Source of the DNA: Bagarius yarrelli
Lineage: Eukaryota > Chordata > Actinopteri > Siluriformes > Sisoridae
Assembly (NCBI GenBank): GCA_005784505.1
Contig: VCAZ01000122.1
Location: 1,243,284-1,307,283 of the forward strand
Direction: 5' to 3'
DNA length: 64,000 bases
Below, piece by piece: positions 45,048-55,697 of this stretch. Each line of letters starts with the position of its first letter. Within the stretch, counting starts at the first letter, position 1. A program made the position numbers and the translations under genes. The notes beneath the pieces are model-generated. The model ran no database searches. It saw only the letters and a list, made by a program, of their open reading frames with translations, and had not been told where the DNA came from.

Positions 45048-45199
45048 CAGACACACAAACACAAACACACACACACATACAAAGTAAAAAAAAATGAAAG
45101 TAAATTGAATTAATAAATAAACAGACTCTGAGAATACAATGCTCTCGCTATCTCTCTCTGTCTCTGTCTTATACACACACACACACACACACACACACA
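44911..45199. repeat. Cluster of (GT)n and (CA)n runs
   Basis: GT run at 44911-44931, interrupted CA runs at 45014-45080 and a CA run at 45171-45199. GT and CA runs on the same strand face each other. Confidence 0.85.
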
Positions 45200-46112
45200 A
45201 TTCCTGACCCGAATAGACCGGGTGTTGTTCTGATTCGAACCTGTCTGAATTTTGCAGAGGCGAGTGTGATCCTGTCTTCACTGTGAACCTGTTCACCGCT
45301 GTTTCCATGGCTACCGGCCGATTGGTGTCAGCTGATAAAAACGTGTTTCTACTGTAACATTGTGACAAAAAAAATTATACAACAACTTTACATCTTTTCA
45401 TCACCTGAACATATAAAACCATCAAATAAATACATAAATAAATAAAATAGATAAATAAATAAATTTGTACATAATATAATTGATATTTATAATAATATTA
45501 TTATTAATATTGTTTTCTATCCCAGACCCACCCAAAAAATATTTTTCTAAATGATTCTTTAACACCTTCATTTCCGAAATCCGCCGGTTTTTTTCATGTG
45601 ACCGTCGCTGAAGAAGCTAAATTGTGTGAGTGATGATGTTCACATTGAGTGGCTAGAGAAGAGTTTCAGACTATTCCAACCTATTGTAAAAGAGTACGAC
45701 CTGTCTCACTCTCATACACCCCCACTGCGCGTAAAGATCGCTGTGCCCACCGCTCCGCAACACCACGAGTTACACGGAGGTCCCAGTGCCCCATTAGAAC
45801 ACAGTGCTCCATTACAATCCTGTACATCCACTCCGAGTTTTAGAACTTGGGGACATGAACAATTCCATGGTATTAAAACACACAGATGGGGGACGTGCCG
45901 TCCATCATGCAAATCCCTGTGCTGTTACTATAGAAACAGTGGATAATTGACTGGATATAAAAAGTTAAATACAATAAAAAAAATTTTTGAAGATTATTCA
46001 TATCAGTGGTTTTCCATCCCAGCTATGAAATAAAACCTTAACAATGGGATGAAAAATGTAGATTAGATAAAAATAAAAATGGTCACATGTTGGCAGTGGT
46101 GGGCGATGTATT
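45200..46112. other. Unassigned sequence with a 106-codon open frame
   Basis: The plus frame at 45626-45946 has mixed, non-repetitive composition (MSDDVHIEWLEKSFRLFQP start). Neither strand gives a domain I know, and a second plus frame overlaps it. It may be a decayed transposon piece. Confidence 0.35.
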
Positions 46113-46384
46113 GGGTACCTGGGGCTTCAGTGTGGATTTACCCGACTGATACCCCTCTTAATACCACCACTATCACATCACAATTACAGAAACCATCAAT
46201 ACTAAACAAACACACAATATAACACAGCGTGGAATTACAGACAGAGAGACATTTCACAGATTGAGAGTAAAACCCATTTTTATTAAAGCAAGAAACTCCG
46301 TTAACACACAACTCCAAACCTCTACACTACAACCACAACTGTACCACCTACAACATCTGGAGCAGTTCAGAATCAATATTTATC
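46113..46384 (+). repeat. Dispersed repeat F, copy 2
   Basis: Direct-orientation match to 32036-32290 plus a segment of about 20 bases (ATTAAAGCAAGAAACTCCG) missing there. Confidence 0.8.
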
Positions 46385-46524
46385 TTAATATTAATATAAC
46401 ATCACAAAAACATTACAGATATCAATAAAATATATCAGACATTTAAAGGCTGTAAGTCAGTGTTACCGGTCGGCGGCGCTGGTCTGGAAGTGGGGAATAA
46501 ACTCTTTCCCGCACTCTCCTTAAT

Positions 46525-46611
46525 CTACAACTTTTCTGGGAAAATCTGCCTTAAAAACGTATTTTCAAGTATGTTCAACACAAAGTTAATTTCTCCTCCT
46601 TCGTCGGCCAT
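46525..46611 (-). pseudogene. Possible N-terminal fragment of a ZMYM/hAT-like transposase
   Basis: Minus frame MADEGGEINFVLNILENT and then 10 residues to a stop at 46525-46527. The MAD-acidic-NFV-LL-F pattern resembles the start of ZMYM-type, hAT-derived proteins in fish, and reading past the stop continues with IKESAG and SRPAPPTG. Too short for certainty; the link with repeat F next to it is inference. Confidence 0.35.
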
Positions 46612-46950
46612 TGGCCGTAAAAATTCTAATTCAACTGTACAGACGTTCTGTGGTAGTCTGTAAGAATTTACTCTGATCAACCAATCAGAGGACGGAAAAA
46701 TGCTAACGTCATCGTGCGCCAGCTAGCAGGCTTCGGGAGGCGGGTTTTAAAATCTGATTAAGAATTCTGACTAGAATTCTTGTGCACCACCACAGGGATG
46801 GAGATCTTTACAGCTCCACTATGAGGTGCAAACACCTTCAGAAAACAAGACACACACACACCTGGTATGTCTTTTAACAACCTACACAACCATGAACACA
46901 TATTCCCTCTTGGTGTAAAACTGGTGTAAAAGTTTCTTTAAATTGTTTTG

Positions 46951-46985
<35 letters not shown>

Positions 46986-46990
46986 TGTGT
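46951..46990. repeat. (GT)n microsatellite
   Basis: Uninterrupted TG run. Confidence 0.9.
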
Positions 46991-47310
46991 GATGTAGTCA
47001 GGAAAGTGTTTGTTGTTTCCATCTTGAGCAGGAAAAGGAAGAAGATGACCTAAATACAGAGTGTGTGTTTACTCGGCGCCTGAGCGGCTCCTGATGGTAC
47101 GTGGGAAGAAAAAGTAAAAAATATCCAAACCTTTTGATGCCATGATTTTTACAAAAAATTCAATAAAAATGATGCAATAATAATAAAGAAAGACAAAGAG
47201 ATCGAATATGTAAAAGAGGTACAGAAATGTAGATGATTTCTGACAAGTTTTAGCAAATTTATTTATAATTTATAATGAAAATTATGAACGAAAATTTATT
47301 TTAATTTCAG

Positions 47311-47400
47311 TTTGTACTACATTTAAGCTAGTCCACACTTCCCGACTGTTAATGAAGTCTGTTCTATAAAGTGTGATTATGTGTAGTATAAATGGCGGAT
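47311..47400 (+). repeat. Dispersed repeat E, partial copy 3
   Basis: TTGTACTACATTTAAGCTAG, TCCACACTTCCCGACTG and GTGTGATTATGTGTAGTATA match the first 90 bases of the other copies, then it stops at AATGGCGGAT. Confidence 0.7.
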
Positions 47401-47464
47401 GTATAATAGTTCTTCCCAATTTCACCTTACGACATGTTACATATCACAATATATTGCAATACAG

Positions 47465-47779
47465 TTGGTTCCCTGACGAGTTTTTTAAGATACGTACCGA
47501 CTTTCAGTCGTTTTTTTGCTTTGGGTTGCGAGCTAAAATTCGGGTTACGAGGCAGATTCAGACACCCAACCGCTAGTTGGCGTTAGCAAACGCCACAGTG
47601 AACGCCATAACATCCGCCCAGCATCCCATGTCTCACTCGATAGCTAGTCAGACATGCGCGTTAGCAAGTGGAGTCGTCTGATCTCCAAGGTAAATGCTGT
47701 ACATTCTACTTAATAAAACCAGTTTATTCCAGTACATCCTATTGGATTGTTTTTTATACAATATTCATTATTTATAAAT
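47465..47779 (-). mobile_element. MITE-M, larger part (minus), split by a SINE
   Basis: Reverse-orientation copy of 4955-5285: GGTTGCGAGCTAAAATTCGG, CAACCGCTAGTTGGCG, CATAACATCCGCCCAGCATC, GCTAGTCAGACATGCGCG and CAGTTTATTCCAGTACATCC. It is interrupted at 47780 by SINE-A and resumes at 48004. Confidence 0.8.
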
Positions 47780-47998
47780 ATTCATTCATTTATCTTCTAT
47801 ACCCGCTTATTCCCTAATACGGGGTCACGGGGATCTCACGGAGAGTCTTTCCCAGCCGTCTCTGAAAAGGGTGAAAGGCAGGAGGGGGACACCCTGGACA
47901 GGTCACCAGTCCATCACAGGGCCACACACACAATCACACTCACACTCACTCCTATGGGCAATTTAGAATCACCAATCAATCTAACATACATGCTTAGA
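47780..47998 (-). repeat. SINE-A inserted in MITE-M (minus, head missing)
   Basis: ATTCATTCATTTATCTTC tail, GGGGTCACGGGGATCTCACG, CACCCTGGACAGGTCACCAG and ACACTCACTCCTATGGGCAA, ending at CATACATGC before the tRNA-like head. It therefore looks 5'-truncated or deleted together with part of the MITE. Confidence 0.85.
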
Positions 47999-48003
47999 TA
48001 GAT

Positions 48004-48065
48004 CTTATTTCAATGGGGGAAAATATGAGTAATTTGAGTTATGAGGTACGTCACGGAATGAATTA
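48004..48065 (-). mobile_element. MITE-M, remaining end
   Basis: TTTCAATGGGGGAAAATATG and AGTAATTTGAGTTATGAGG correspond to the reversed left end of 4800-5290. About 130 bases between this and 47779 are missing. Confidence 0.75.
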
Positions 48066-48572
48066 AACTTAAGACACCAGTGTAACCTTAATAAAAAATA
48101 GTAATAAATATAAAACAGCTAAAAATACATCAATATAAAAAGAAGAAGACACCATTAATTTACCACTGTACTTGTTTTTAAGACGACGGTTGTGTGTGTC
48201 GGGGACTACAGGAGCGAAGAAGCAAGTCCGTTTTACAGGGATTTAATTAAATATTAATGTAACACAGTTTAAAATAGAATGTAATTATGTATGGATATTT
48301 AAGGGTTCGAATAATTGTAATATAATAATAGTAAAATAACATGTATAACATGTAAAAAACTAATATTTGAACGAATTGTCCAAATATTTTTTCAGAAAGA
48401 CAAAGTTGTTTTTTTTTTCTGGTCCGTTTTGTCCTAAATTCACGGTAACTCTTATGAATCTCTTTCTCCAGGAATGTTTTTTTCTGCTGGATTATTTCAT
48501 GGTTTATTTCAGGTTACTATATAACTATACTATATACCTTACATAGGCCTGCTAGTCGAAAGATTATGACAC
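48066..48572. other. AT-rich sequence with a shared fragment
   Basis: GGACTACAGGAGCGAAGAAG at about 48203-48222 matches 22140-22157. Otherwise unassigned. Confidence 0.4.
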
Positions 48573-48690
48573 AATAAAGTGGTAGTGCAGTGGTTAAAGT
48601 ACCACCAAGCACCACCAAGTTACCATTGTTGGGCCCCTAAGCAAGACCCTTAATTGCACATTTGTAGAAAAGATATGAATGTAAGTCGCT
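48573..48690 (+). repeat. SINE-B copy, internally deleted
   Basis: AAGTGGTAGTGCAGTGGTTA, CACCACCAAGTTACCATTG, GGGCCCCTAAGCAAGACCCT and GTAAGTCGCTTTGGATG. Confidence 0.8.
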
Positions 48691-49140
48691 TTGGATGCCA
48701 AATAAAATTATAGTTTTAATTCCTCACACCTACTGCTGGACCCAGAACCGGCCCAAGCCTATGGGGACCCTAATCAGATTTTAATTTGGGAGTCCCCTCA
48801 GTACCGCCAAAATAACCAACCCTTAATTATTTAATCTAACATACACATTATGTGGTAAACAGAAACGGAGCATAAATAAACTATATTTAATTAATGTTGC
48901 ATTTTTGTTAATAAAAATGCAATATTATTTAAATTAAAAACAATTGTATGTTTTTTTGGGGGACCCCTGGTGGCCTAAGCAGCAGCTTAGTTTGTTTATG
49001 CCCTGGACCTGCTGGCCGGGACCCTGAGCAAGGCCCTTAAGTGCTCCTTAAGTGCTCTACTAAACTCTACTAACGCCTACTACTACTACTATACATGCTT
49101 TTTTTCTTGCACTACTGGCCAGATATTCTCATTTTTTGGT
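48691..49140. other. Unassigned sequence
   Basis: No gene. GACCCTGAGCAAGGCCCTTA near 49020 is a lone SINE-B body word. Confidence 0.4.
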
Positions 49141-49363
49141 GGTCCTGATGGTGAAGAGAATGTTGGTCTTTTACGTCCATCACAAATAAACTGACAGATT
49201 TAATTCTTCTTCGTTTATTTATCTGGTGTTGGTACTACGTCACCTCCGTCAAAATGGCCCTCCACAAACTGCGCTCTGTGGTGGAAGCTCCGCCCACTAA
49301 AATCATCAGTTCCCACTAGAGACCGGCAATGATTTGGCGCCATGTTGGAGGCAGTATTTGGTC
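49141..49363 (+). repeat. Dispersed repeat G, copy 1
   Basis: AATAAACTGACAGATTTAAT, CTTCGTTTATTTATCTGG, GGTGGAAGCTCCGCCCACTA, ATCATCAGTTCCCACTAGAG and GCGCCATGTTGGAGGCAG, all repeated in order at 51676-51876. Probably a non-autonomous DNA transposon. Confidence 0.7.
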
Positions 49364-49639
49364 AGTGGACAAAAATGAAAGATGAATAAAAGTCTCTCTG
49401 GATAAGGACATCTATCAAAATACCAAAAGCGGTTTTTTTTTTTAAAGAATCCAGATTCCTGAAATCACTCTCTTTAATTCCAGGCTTCTCTCCTCATTTT
49501 CCCGCTACATCATTCCACACTGATTGTCACCCACTTCAGATAAACACACTCTGTGGACACTCGACAGGATGATGTCTGCTGAATAGAATAAAAAAAGGTA
49601 TAAAAGTGTAGTAAAGCTGTTTAAATCTAGACATGTTCA
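49364..49639. other. Unassigned sequence
   Basis: A short SINE-B tail word (CTCTGGATAAGGACATC) lies near 49396. No gene. Confidence 0.4.
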
Positions 49640-50030
49640 TTACAGGCTGATGGCTGGTCCTCAAAAAACACCATTACATTACTGCAAGTCTCTGCAATGG
49701 CTACCAGTTGCACTGGGAATGGACTTTTTAGTTTTTGTTTTTAAATACAACATATTTATCTGAAATTTTACGCTGTCACAACCCATCCAGATCACTGGGA
49801 TCCAATCAGCTTTGGATTAAACTCAAAAACATTCTGATGGAGGACCCTTAAGTTTGGAATAGCCAATTTTTTTCACAATTTTTAAAGTGTGGGTTTTAAT
49901 TTTATTTCTTTTTATTTAGTTTTATGTTTTTTTGCCTAATAAGTTGGTATTGTTTTTTATGTGTGTATTTTGATACTGTTCAGCATTTCGGTTGTTTTTA
50001 ATGGTGCTTTATAAATATAAAATAAAATAA
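49640..50030 (+). pseudogene. L2-like LINE, 3' end relic
   Basis: The plus reading KSLQWLPVALGMDFLVFVFK (from about 49687) resembles the LHWLPV-RIDFK-LLVFK segment near the end of the reverse-transcriptase protein of fish L2-type LINEs. It is followed after stops by the ITGIQSA region and a 3' tail GGTGCTTTATAAATATAAAA at about 50003. Frame broken; element dead. Confidence 0.6.
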
Positions 50031-50261
50031 CGAGTTGAAATAAACACCAGCAGGCTGTGACCTGTTTGTCTGTAATGAAATCTGATCAATATCTGATATA
50101 ATATTTATCTGATCAATAAATGTGGCCATGTTGATCATTTCAGCTCACAATTTTTATTCCTTTATATCAAAAAACTTTTCTTTTTTTGTCAATCTTTTTC
50201 CAATTCTATTTTCATGAAGTGAAACAAACACAATGTGTGAGACAAAATCAGAGAGTTGGAC

Positions 50262-50385
50262 CTGATTGGGATTCGGGTTCGATTCCCAGCACTACCAAGG
50301 TGCTGAGCAAGGCCCCTAACCGCTAATTGCTCAGTTGTATAAACAAAGAAATAAATGTAAGTTGCTTCTATAAGGTGCGCATCGG
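50262..50385 (+). repeat. SINE-B, 5'-truncated copy
   Basis: B box GGTTCGATTCC, CAGCACTACCAAGGTGCTGA, CTAATTGCTCAGTTGTATAA and AATGTAAGTTGCTTCTATAA. Confidence 0.8.
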
Positions 50386-50624
50386 TATAAAAACTTTTTT
50401 ACAGCACAAACAAAGCATATGTAACTCTAAATCTTTCAGTGAAGCGCACACCCACACACACATACACACACAACATTGTCACTCTGTACCTGCATTTTTT
50501 TTATTACTTTGGTGTTTTTCTAAGACTTTTCTCACGGAGCACCTCCATATTCTGGGTTTTTCTAGCTCACTAGTTCAAAAAGCTTTTTCATTCTCCTGAC
50601 TTAAGCATGAAACTCCTACAATCC

Positions 50625-50627
50625 CTC

Positions 50628-50670
<43 letters not shown>
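50625..50670. repeat. (CA)n microsatellite
   Basis: CA run with a CCC interruption near the right end. Confidence 0.9.
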
Positions 50671-50672
<2 letters not shown>

Positions 50673-50799
50673 CAGTGTTGCGAGAAGATAAAATAAATCC
50701 ATGGAAGCAAGACTGAACTTTGAGGACTTGTGACTCAACACAGGTTCTCTCAATTTCAAGCCTTAAAAAATAAGACACTGGATTGGCTTTTCTTGTTTT

Positions 50800-50859
50800 C
50801 TATGGGATGTTGAGGTAAAAACATCCCATAGAAGATGTTTGGAAAAAGTCCAAACATCT
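50800..50859. repeat. Two adjacent perfect hairpins
   Basis: 50800-50811 (CTATGGGATGTT) pairs exactly with 50820-50831. 50833-50843 (AGATGTTTGGA) pairs exactly with 50849-50859 around a five-base loop. The hairpins are one base apart. Confidence 0.85.
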
Positions 50860-51399
50860 CCTGTTTAAATTCTGGTGAATTAATCATAGATGTAACATAA
50901 ATCATCTACCAAAAATGTTGTCTATTTTTGAGCACCAAACATGTCATCTGCTATTTTAAACACCAATCAGATACCACATCACATCCACCAGACTAATTTT
51001 TATAAAAAGTCCATATTGTGCTGCCAAAACATCTTTCACACGTTGATGCTTAACTTCTACGAACCCTCTGAATGTGTCCTGTGCTGTCTGATAGCAAACG
51101 TTATCAGCAGAACCTTTAATCTTGTAAGTTTGGAGCTGGAGATCCTATAGATCGCAACTGTGTGTTCTACAGATGATTAATTAGATCATTAGGATCAAAA
51201 GTAATCTGAAGACCTCCTTAAATCCTTTTCTAAGTAGCTCCTCTGTGGAATAGAATCAGGACCGGTAAGCTAGCCTTTACTCTTCTTACACATCAATAAG
51301 TCTCAGGCGTCCATGACCCTTTTGCTGGTTTATCGGTTGTCCCCCTTTCAAACCACTTTTGGTAGGTAACCAACTAACCATTAAGAGATCCCAGTCGTC
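50860..51399. other. Unassigned unique sequence
   Basis: No recognised gene or repeat. The 69-codon frame at 50941-51150 is unremarkable. Confidence 0.4.
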
Positions 51400-51876
51400 T
51401 GCCAGTCATCTAGTCATCCTAATTTGGCTACTCATACCACTTTCCACCAGGGCCAATGCGGGCTGGTGCTGGAGTCGGGGCTCAGTCAGGGCCAGCATTC
51501 GATCTGGACCAGCATGTAACCAGAATTGTTCACTATATCCTGTTTCCCCTAATCTAGTTTTCGTTGACCGTCTGGATGGTGAATCGGTTAAAACATTGAG
51601 GTTGCCATTTCTCTACTTTCTTGCTGATATATTCATGTTTTTTTCCTCACTCTACTTTTCTAGTATTGTACTGATGGTCCTGATTATGATCCATCTATCT
51701 ATCAACTAATAAACTGACAGATTTAATTCTTCTTCGTTTATTTATCTGGCGTTGTTACTCCATCACATTTTAAAATTGGCGCCCTACAAACTCGGTGGTG
51801 GAAGCTCCGCCCACTAATATCATCAGTTCCCACTCGAGACCGGCAACTATTTGAGGCCATGTTAGAGGCAGCGACC
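51400..51876 (+). repeat. Dispersed repeat G, longer copy 2
   Basis: 51676-51876 matches 49141-49363. The upstream part with TTTCCACCAGGGCCAATGCG, GGTGCTGGAGTCGGGGCTCA resembles the head of a hAT-like non-autonomous family in fish. The 116-codon frame across it (51359-51709) is probably fortuitous. Confidence 0.55.
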
Positions 51877-52872
51877 CAGGATGTTTTTCTGTAAAAAGAA
51901 AAGTGCAACCTGTTTCCTGATTAGGTTTTTTACCCCAAAGGAAAAGTAGTATTCGTCACTCAGATCATTCTGCTTAGATATTGTTCTTGCTTCCAACACA
52001 TCAACCTCAAGAACCGACTGTTTACTTAATGCTTTCTGGTTCCTTTCTAAAGATTTAAACAGAAGGAACCTCAACTAAATTCTGCAGGGCTTCCAAACCC
52101 CAAGGCAATATTGGGCACTAATGCCTAAAAAAAGCTGTGCTGGATTTAGAAATCTAAAGTAGACAAACACATACAAAACCTCTTTTCCTTGCAAAAACTA
52201 ATGCATTAGAATCACATACACCAGCTGTGTTTGGCTTCTGCTTAAAGCAATAATGTATAATAAGCAGCAGACTTCAGTGGAGAAAATTAGCACAAATTTT
52301 TCTGGCACGGTATTAGCGCCGTTAGCATAAACTGATGCGAGTTACTAGTGTGAGCAGCCCCGAGTTCTAATCGGAGGACATTAAAGTGCAGTTGTGCTGA
52401 GGTTCTTTTCCTTTCTATTTTATTTATATTTCTAACCATTTTTAAATCGTATCTGGGGAAATGATGTCCTGATGTATCCTAATCGTATCTTTTCTCTAAA
52501 TGAAGGCGTCCCTAGTCTCGGAGGGGAGTTTGCAGATAATAATGTATCCATTGCTGTGGTGGGATACCATATTAGGCAGAATATCTTTCTCCTGCCACCC
52601 CTCGTTGTAGCTACCCAGACATTTGCACTGTTTTTTTTTAATAGATTCCTAAGGGGATGTTGCGATGAGGTTAAGCCGCGTTGGAAAACCATTGCTTGCT
52701 GTGAATGAATCATTTATGAATCCGTTTTGTGAGAATTCACAAACTTTTACAAATGTAAACTTTTACCAAGGATGCTAAGTATTCTAAGTTTTCTATCCGA
52801 CTGTAAAGTCTTTACCTTCAATTGTTACAAAGAACCGACACCGGAAATTTTATTGAATATTTTTCCATATTT
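51877..52872. other. Unassigned sequence with overlapping open frames
   Basis: Frames at 52432-52713 (minus) and 52472-52708 (plus) cover the same bases. Neither shows a known domain and both cannot be ordinary genes. No known repeat recognised. Confidence 0.35.
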
Positions 52873-53278
52873 AGTTTGTTATTTTTGTCTCATGTTTTAT
52901 GTTTTTGTTTGTTTTGTTTAAATCTATGTTTCATGTTTATGTCTTTGTTTTGTTATATTTATGTTTAGGTTATGTTAATGTTTTGTTCGTGTTTTATGCT
53001 TATGTTTTTTATGTTTATGTTTAAGGTTCATGTTTTTATGTTTTATGTTCATGTTTATGTTTGTGTTCATGTCTCTTGTTTAGGTTTATATAAGTTCATG
53101 TTTTATGTTTTGAGTTCATACTGTGTGTTCATTGTTCATGCCTTTGCTTACTTCCTGTTTTGTTAACAGTCACGTGATCCCACTGTCCTTGTGTCATGTT
53201 CTCATTGGTTTGGTTTGGTCATGTGTTCCTCATTGTGTTTGGGTGTCTCTCATTTACTTAATGTTTTCCTGTTAGTCT

Positions 53279-53345
<67 letters not shown>

Positions 53346-53490
53346 CCCCTTTATATCGCCTTGCATGTTGTTGGGTTAGTGTTAGTGTTCCACTGGTAAG
53401 TCTGTGTCTATGTTTTCATCACTTTGTAAATAAAACTTTTTAGAACCTTAGGGTTCTAAAACTACACTCGCCTCAGTGTATTCATTACAG
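52873..53490 (+). mobile_element. LTR-like element with (TA)n in the TATA position
   Basis: A T/G-rich left part of TGTTTATGTTT words, then TTGGTTTGGTTTGGTCATGT and GTTCCTCATTGTGTTTGGGT, shared with 59935-59990 and 61100-61150. Next come a TATA stretch and a polyadenylation signal AATAAAAC near 53429. The order is that of a diverged LTR, but termini are not clear. Confidence 0.45.
53282..53344. repeat. (TA)n microsatellite
   Basis: Uninterrupted TA run of about 31 units inside the LTR-like element. Confidence 0.95.
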
Positions 53491-54319
53491 CTATCACACT
53501 TTATGTCGATGGTCCAACATACAAACCACTTTGTACACCATTTCTTTACTTGTGATTTGCCACAGATGGAGAAACCTACATCAGATCTTCTTTCCAATCA
53601 GATTTGAGATGAATACAAACATTCGGTATAATCTAAAAATAGGGAAAGTATGTTTACTTTGTTATGTGTAAGTCGAAAATCTCTAAACTCTTAATTGACA
53701 CCTAAACAGACAGGCCCGATTTCCATGTTAGCTGGGATAAATAAAAACATTTTGGTGTAAAGTGTTAAATAAAGGGAATGACGACCGTGTTGTTTAACAA
53801 GAACTTAATTAGCTTTTAATTTCAGCATCTGCGGCTTTAGGCAGAAAGCCAGACAAGCTCGATCTCATCCTGATGAGGCGTTTCTATTTAGCCAGCAACA
53901 GAAAGCACCAGTCCAGCTTATTCTCATCGTCTTTTTTCACTCCGACTCAGAAATCTCTCTATTATTAACAAACATGAGCTTAAACAGATCCCGTAAAATG
54001 AGAGCACTTGCAAAATTAAGATAAACATTTTAAATAGCCATTAAAATTTCAATAGCACTTCAGGCTAAATAAACCAGTGCTAAGTACATGTTTGGAAATT
54101 TTATAGGGAATAGAAAAAATATATTTTTTCTTACTTTTTTTTTATCTTTTTGAACTTGATTTCTGTCATAAAGGAAACACAAGCAAGACTTTCTGCAAGG
54201 TTTTCGTTTCAAACCGGGCAAATCAAACCCAAGCGTTACACTATGTGTCTTTTTATTTACACTAATATATGTGGTCTTATTAATGCCCTTTTTACATATT
54301 TTGCACATTTCCCAGCACA
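53491..54319. other. Unassigned AT-rich sequence
   Basis: No gene or repeat recognised. Confidence 0.4.
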
Positions 54320-54412
54320 CACCGCTGAGCAAGGCCCCCTTAACCCCTTAACGGCTCAGTTGAATAATAAATGTCACTCTGTGTAGGAGCACCTGTGAAG
54401 AGCCAGGAATGT
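54320..54412 (+). repeat. SINE-B, 5'-truncated and decayed
   Basis: CGCTGAGCAAGGCCCCCTTA, ACGGCTCAGTTGAATAATAA and a degraded tail ending CAGGAATGTAAAT. Confidence 0.65.
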
Positions 54413-54664
54413 AAATTTAGTTTTAGTGAATTAAAATTTCACTGATACAGCGGATGTAAACATTCTTCCGCATTGCTTGCAGCAGTTTAGTCATGCAGAG
54501 TAAAATCTATGAAAATAAAATGATGACGATCAAAAGAAATAAAATCTTTTAAGCAAAAGTTGATTCAAAGTTAACTAGCCTTGACCACACCAATAATACT
54601 TAACCAGTAATTTATTAGATTTACATTTAAACATCATAAGAGACATTTCGATAAAGTCTCATGT

Positions 54665-54842
54665 GGATGTGATGGCTCATGCTTAAGGTGTTGGACTACC
54701 TCAAAGATTGTGGGTTCGATTCCCAGCTCCACCAAGCTACCACTGTGCAAGACCCTTAACTCCTAATTGCTCAGTTGTATAAATGTGATAAATGTTGCCT
54801 TGGATAGGGGGGGGGGTTCTACCAAATGCTGTAAATGTAGTT
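54665..54842 (+). repeat. SINE-B, near-complete copy
   Basis: TGGATGTGATGGCTCATGCT head, GGTGTTGGACTAC, B box GGGTTCGATTCCC, CTAATTGCTCAGTTGTATAA, a G-run of about ten and CCAAATGCTGTAAATGTAG. Confidence 0.85.
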
Positions 54843-55149
54843 ATACTTATCTTCTCCTTGAGTAATAATGGCTTTAAAGGAGTAAAATTGAGAAATAACG
54901 CTGCAAAGTTTCACATCAAACTGAATTATCCTGCAATGAACAATAGCAAAAAACTTCTTATTTCTTGTTGGAATAGAATCGGAATTCTTGTTTTCTGTGT
55001 TCTACCATAATAATAATTAGACTAACCAGAAAGGTAACATCTTAAATCCATACGCCAATTCTTGATTACTGGCTTGGCACTTAAGCAAAACCAGATATTT
55101 CTTTAAAAAAAAAAAAAAGGTACAACAAGCAGAAGAAGATCAGATCAGA
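54843..55149. other. Unassigned sequence
   Basis: A-run at about 55105-55118. No gene. Confidence 0.4.
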
Positions 55150-55365
55150 TGTGCTAAATCAATAGATATCTTTAAATCCAGCGTCAAAACCCATTTAAGT
55201 TCTGCATTTACTAAATTAGCACAGTGCTGCGTCCCAACCATAGCTATAATAATTTTATATTCCTGTTTTCATTTATTTAAAATCTATCATTTCTTTGTGT
55301 TTCTTATGTAAAGCTCTTAATTACCACTGTGTATAAAATGTTCTATATAAATAGGTAATCAAATA
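55150..55365 (+). pseudogene. L2-like LINE 3' end
   Basis: The plus reading SIDIFKSSVKTHLSSAF (from about 55160) matches the C-terminal IFKS-LKTHL pattern of fish L2 LINE proteins. The 3' UTR has the TATGTAAAGCTCTTAATTAC and TGTTCTATATAAATAGGT type tail. Only the last few dozen codons remain. Confidence 0.6.
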
Positions 55366-55514
55366 GTGCTCCAAGGCTTCTATTAGTAGCTACTAGCACT
55401 AGTGGCTCAGACTAAACAAAACTGGATTTTGAACCTGATTCCCTGCTGAATGAAAGTCTGATCACTTGGATCAATATTATGAAGTTTGTCCATCTTTGCA
55501 AGATATTTAGTTTA

Positions 55515-55697
55515 CATTACATTCATAGCATTTGGCCGACACCCTTATCCAGAGCAATTACATTTATACAACTGAGCAATTGGGGTTAAGGGCCCTGCTC
55601 AGGGGCCCAGCACTGGTAACTTGGTGGCACTGGGAATCAAACCCGGATTTTCCGATTACATTCCAACACCTTAACTACTGCGCTACCACTTCATGCG
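55515..55697 (-). repeat. SINE-B copy (minus)
   Basis: ATTCATAGCATTTGGCCGAC, CAACTGAGCAATTGGGGTTA, GCTCAGGGGCCCAGCACTGG, TCAAACCCGGATTTTCCG and CCTTAACTACTGCGCTACCA. Confidence 0.85.

Noticed and set aside
45626..45946. 106-codon plus frame as a gene
   Set aside because: No recognisable domain, and a competing frame overlaps it. A repeat origin seems likelier but is unproven.
52432..52713. Overlapping plus and minus frames of 78-93 codons
   Set aside because: Neither shows a domain, and both use the same bases. Kept only as unassigned sequence.
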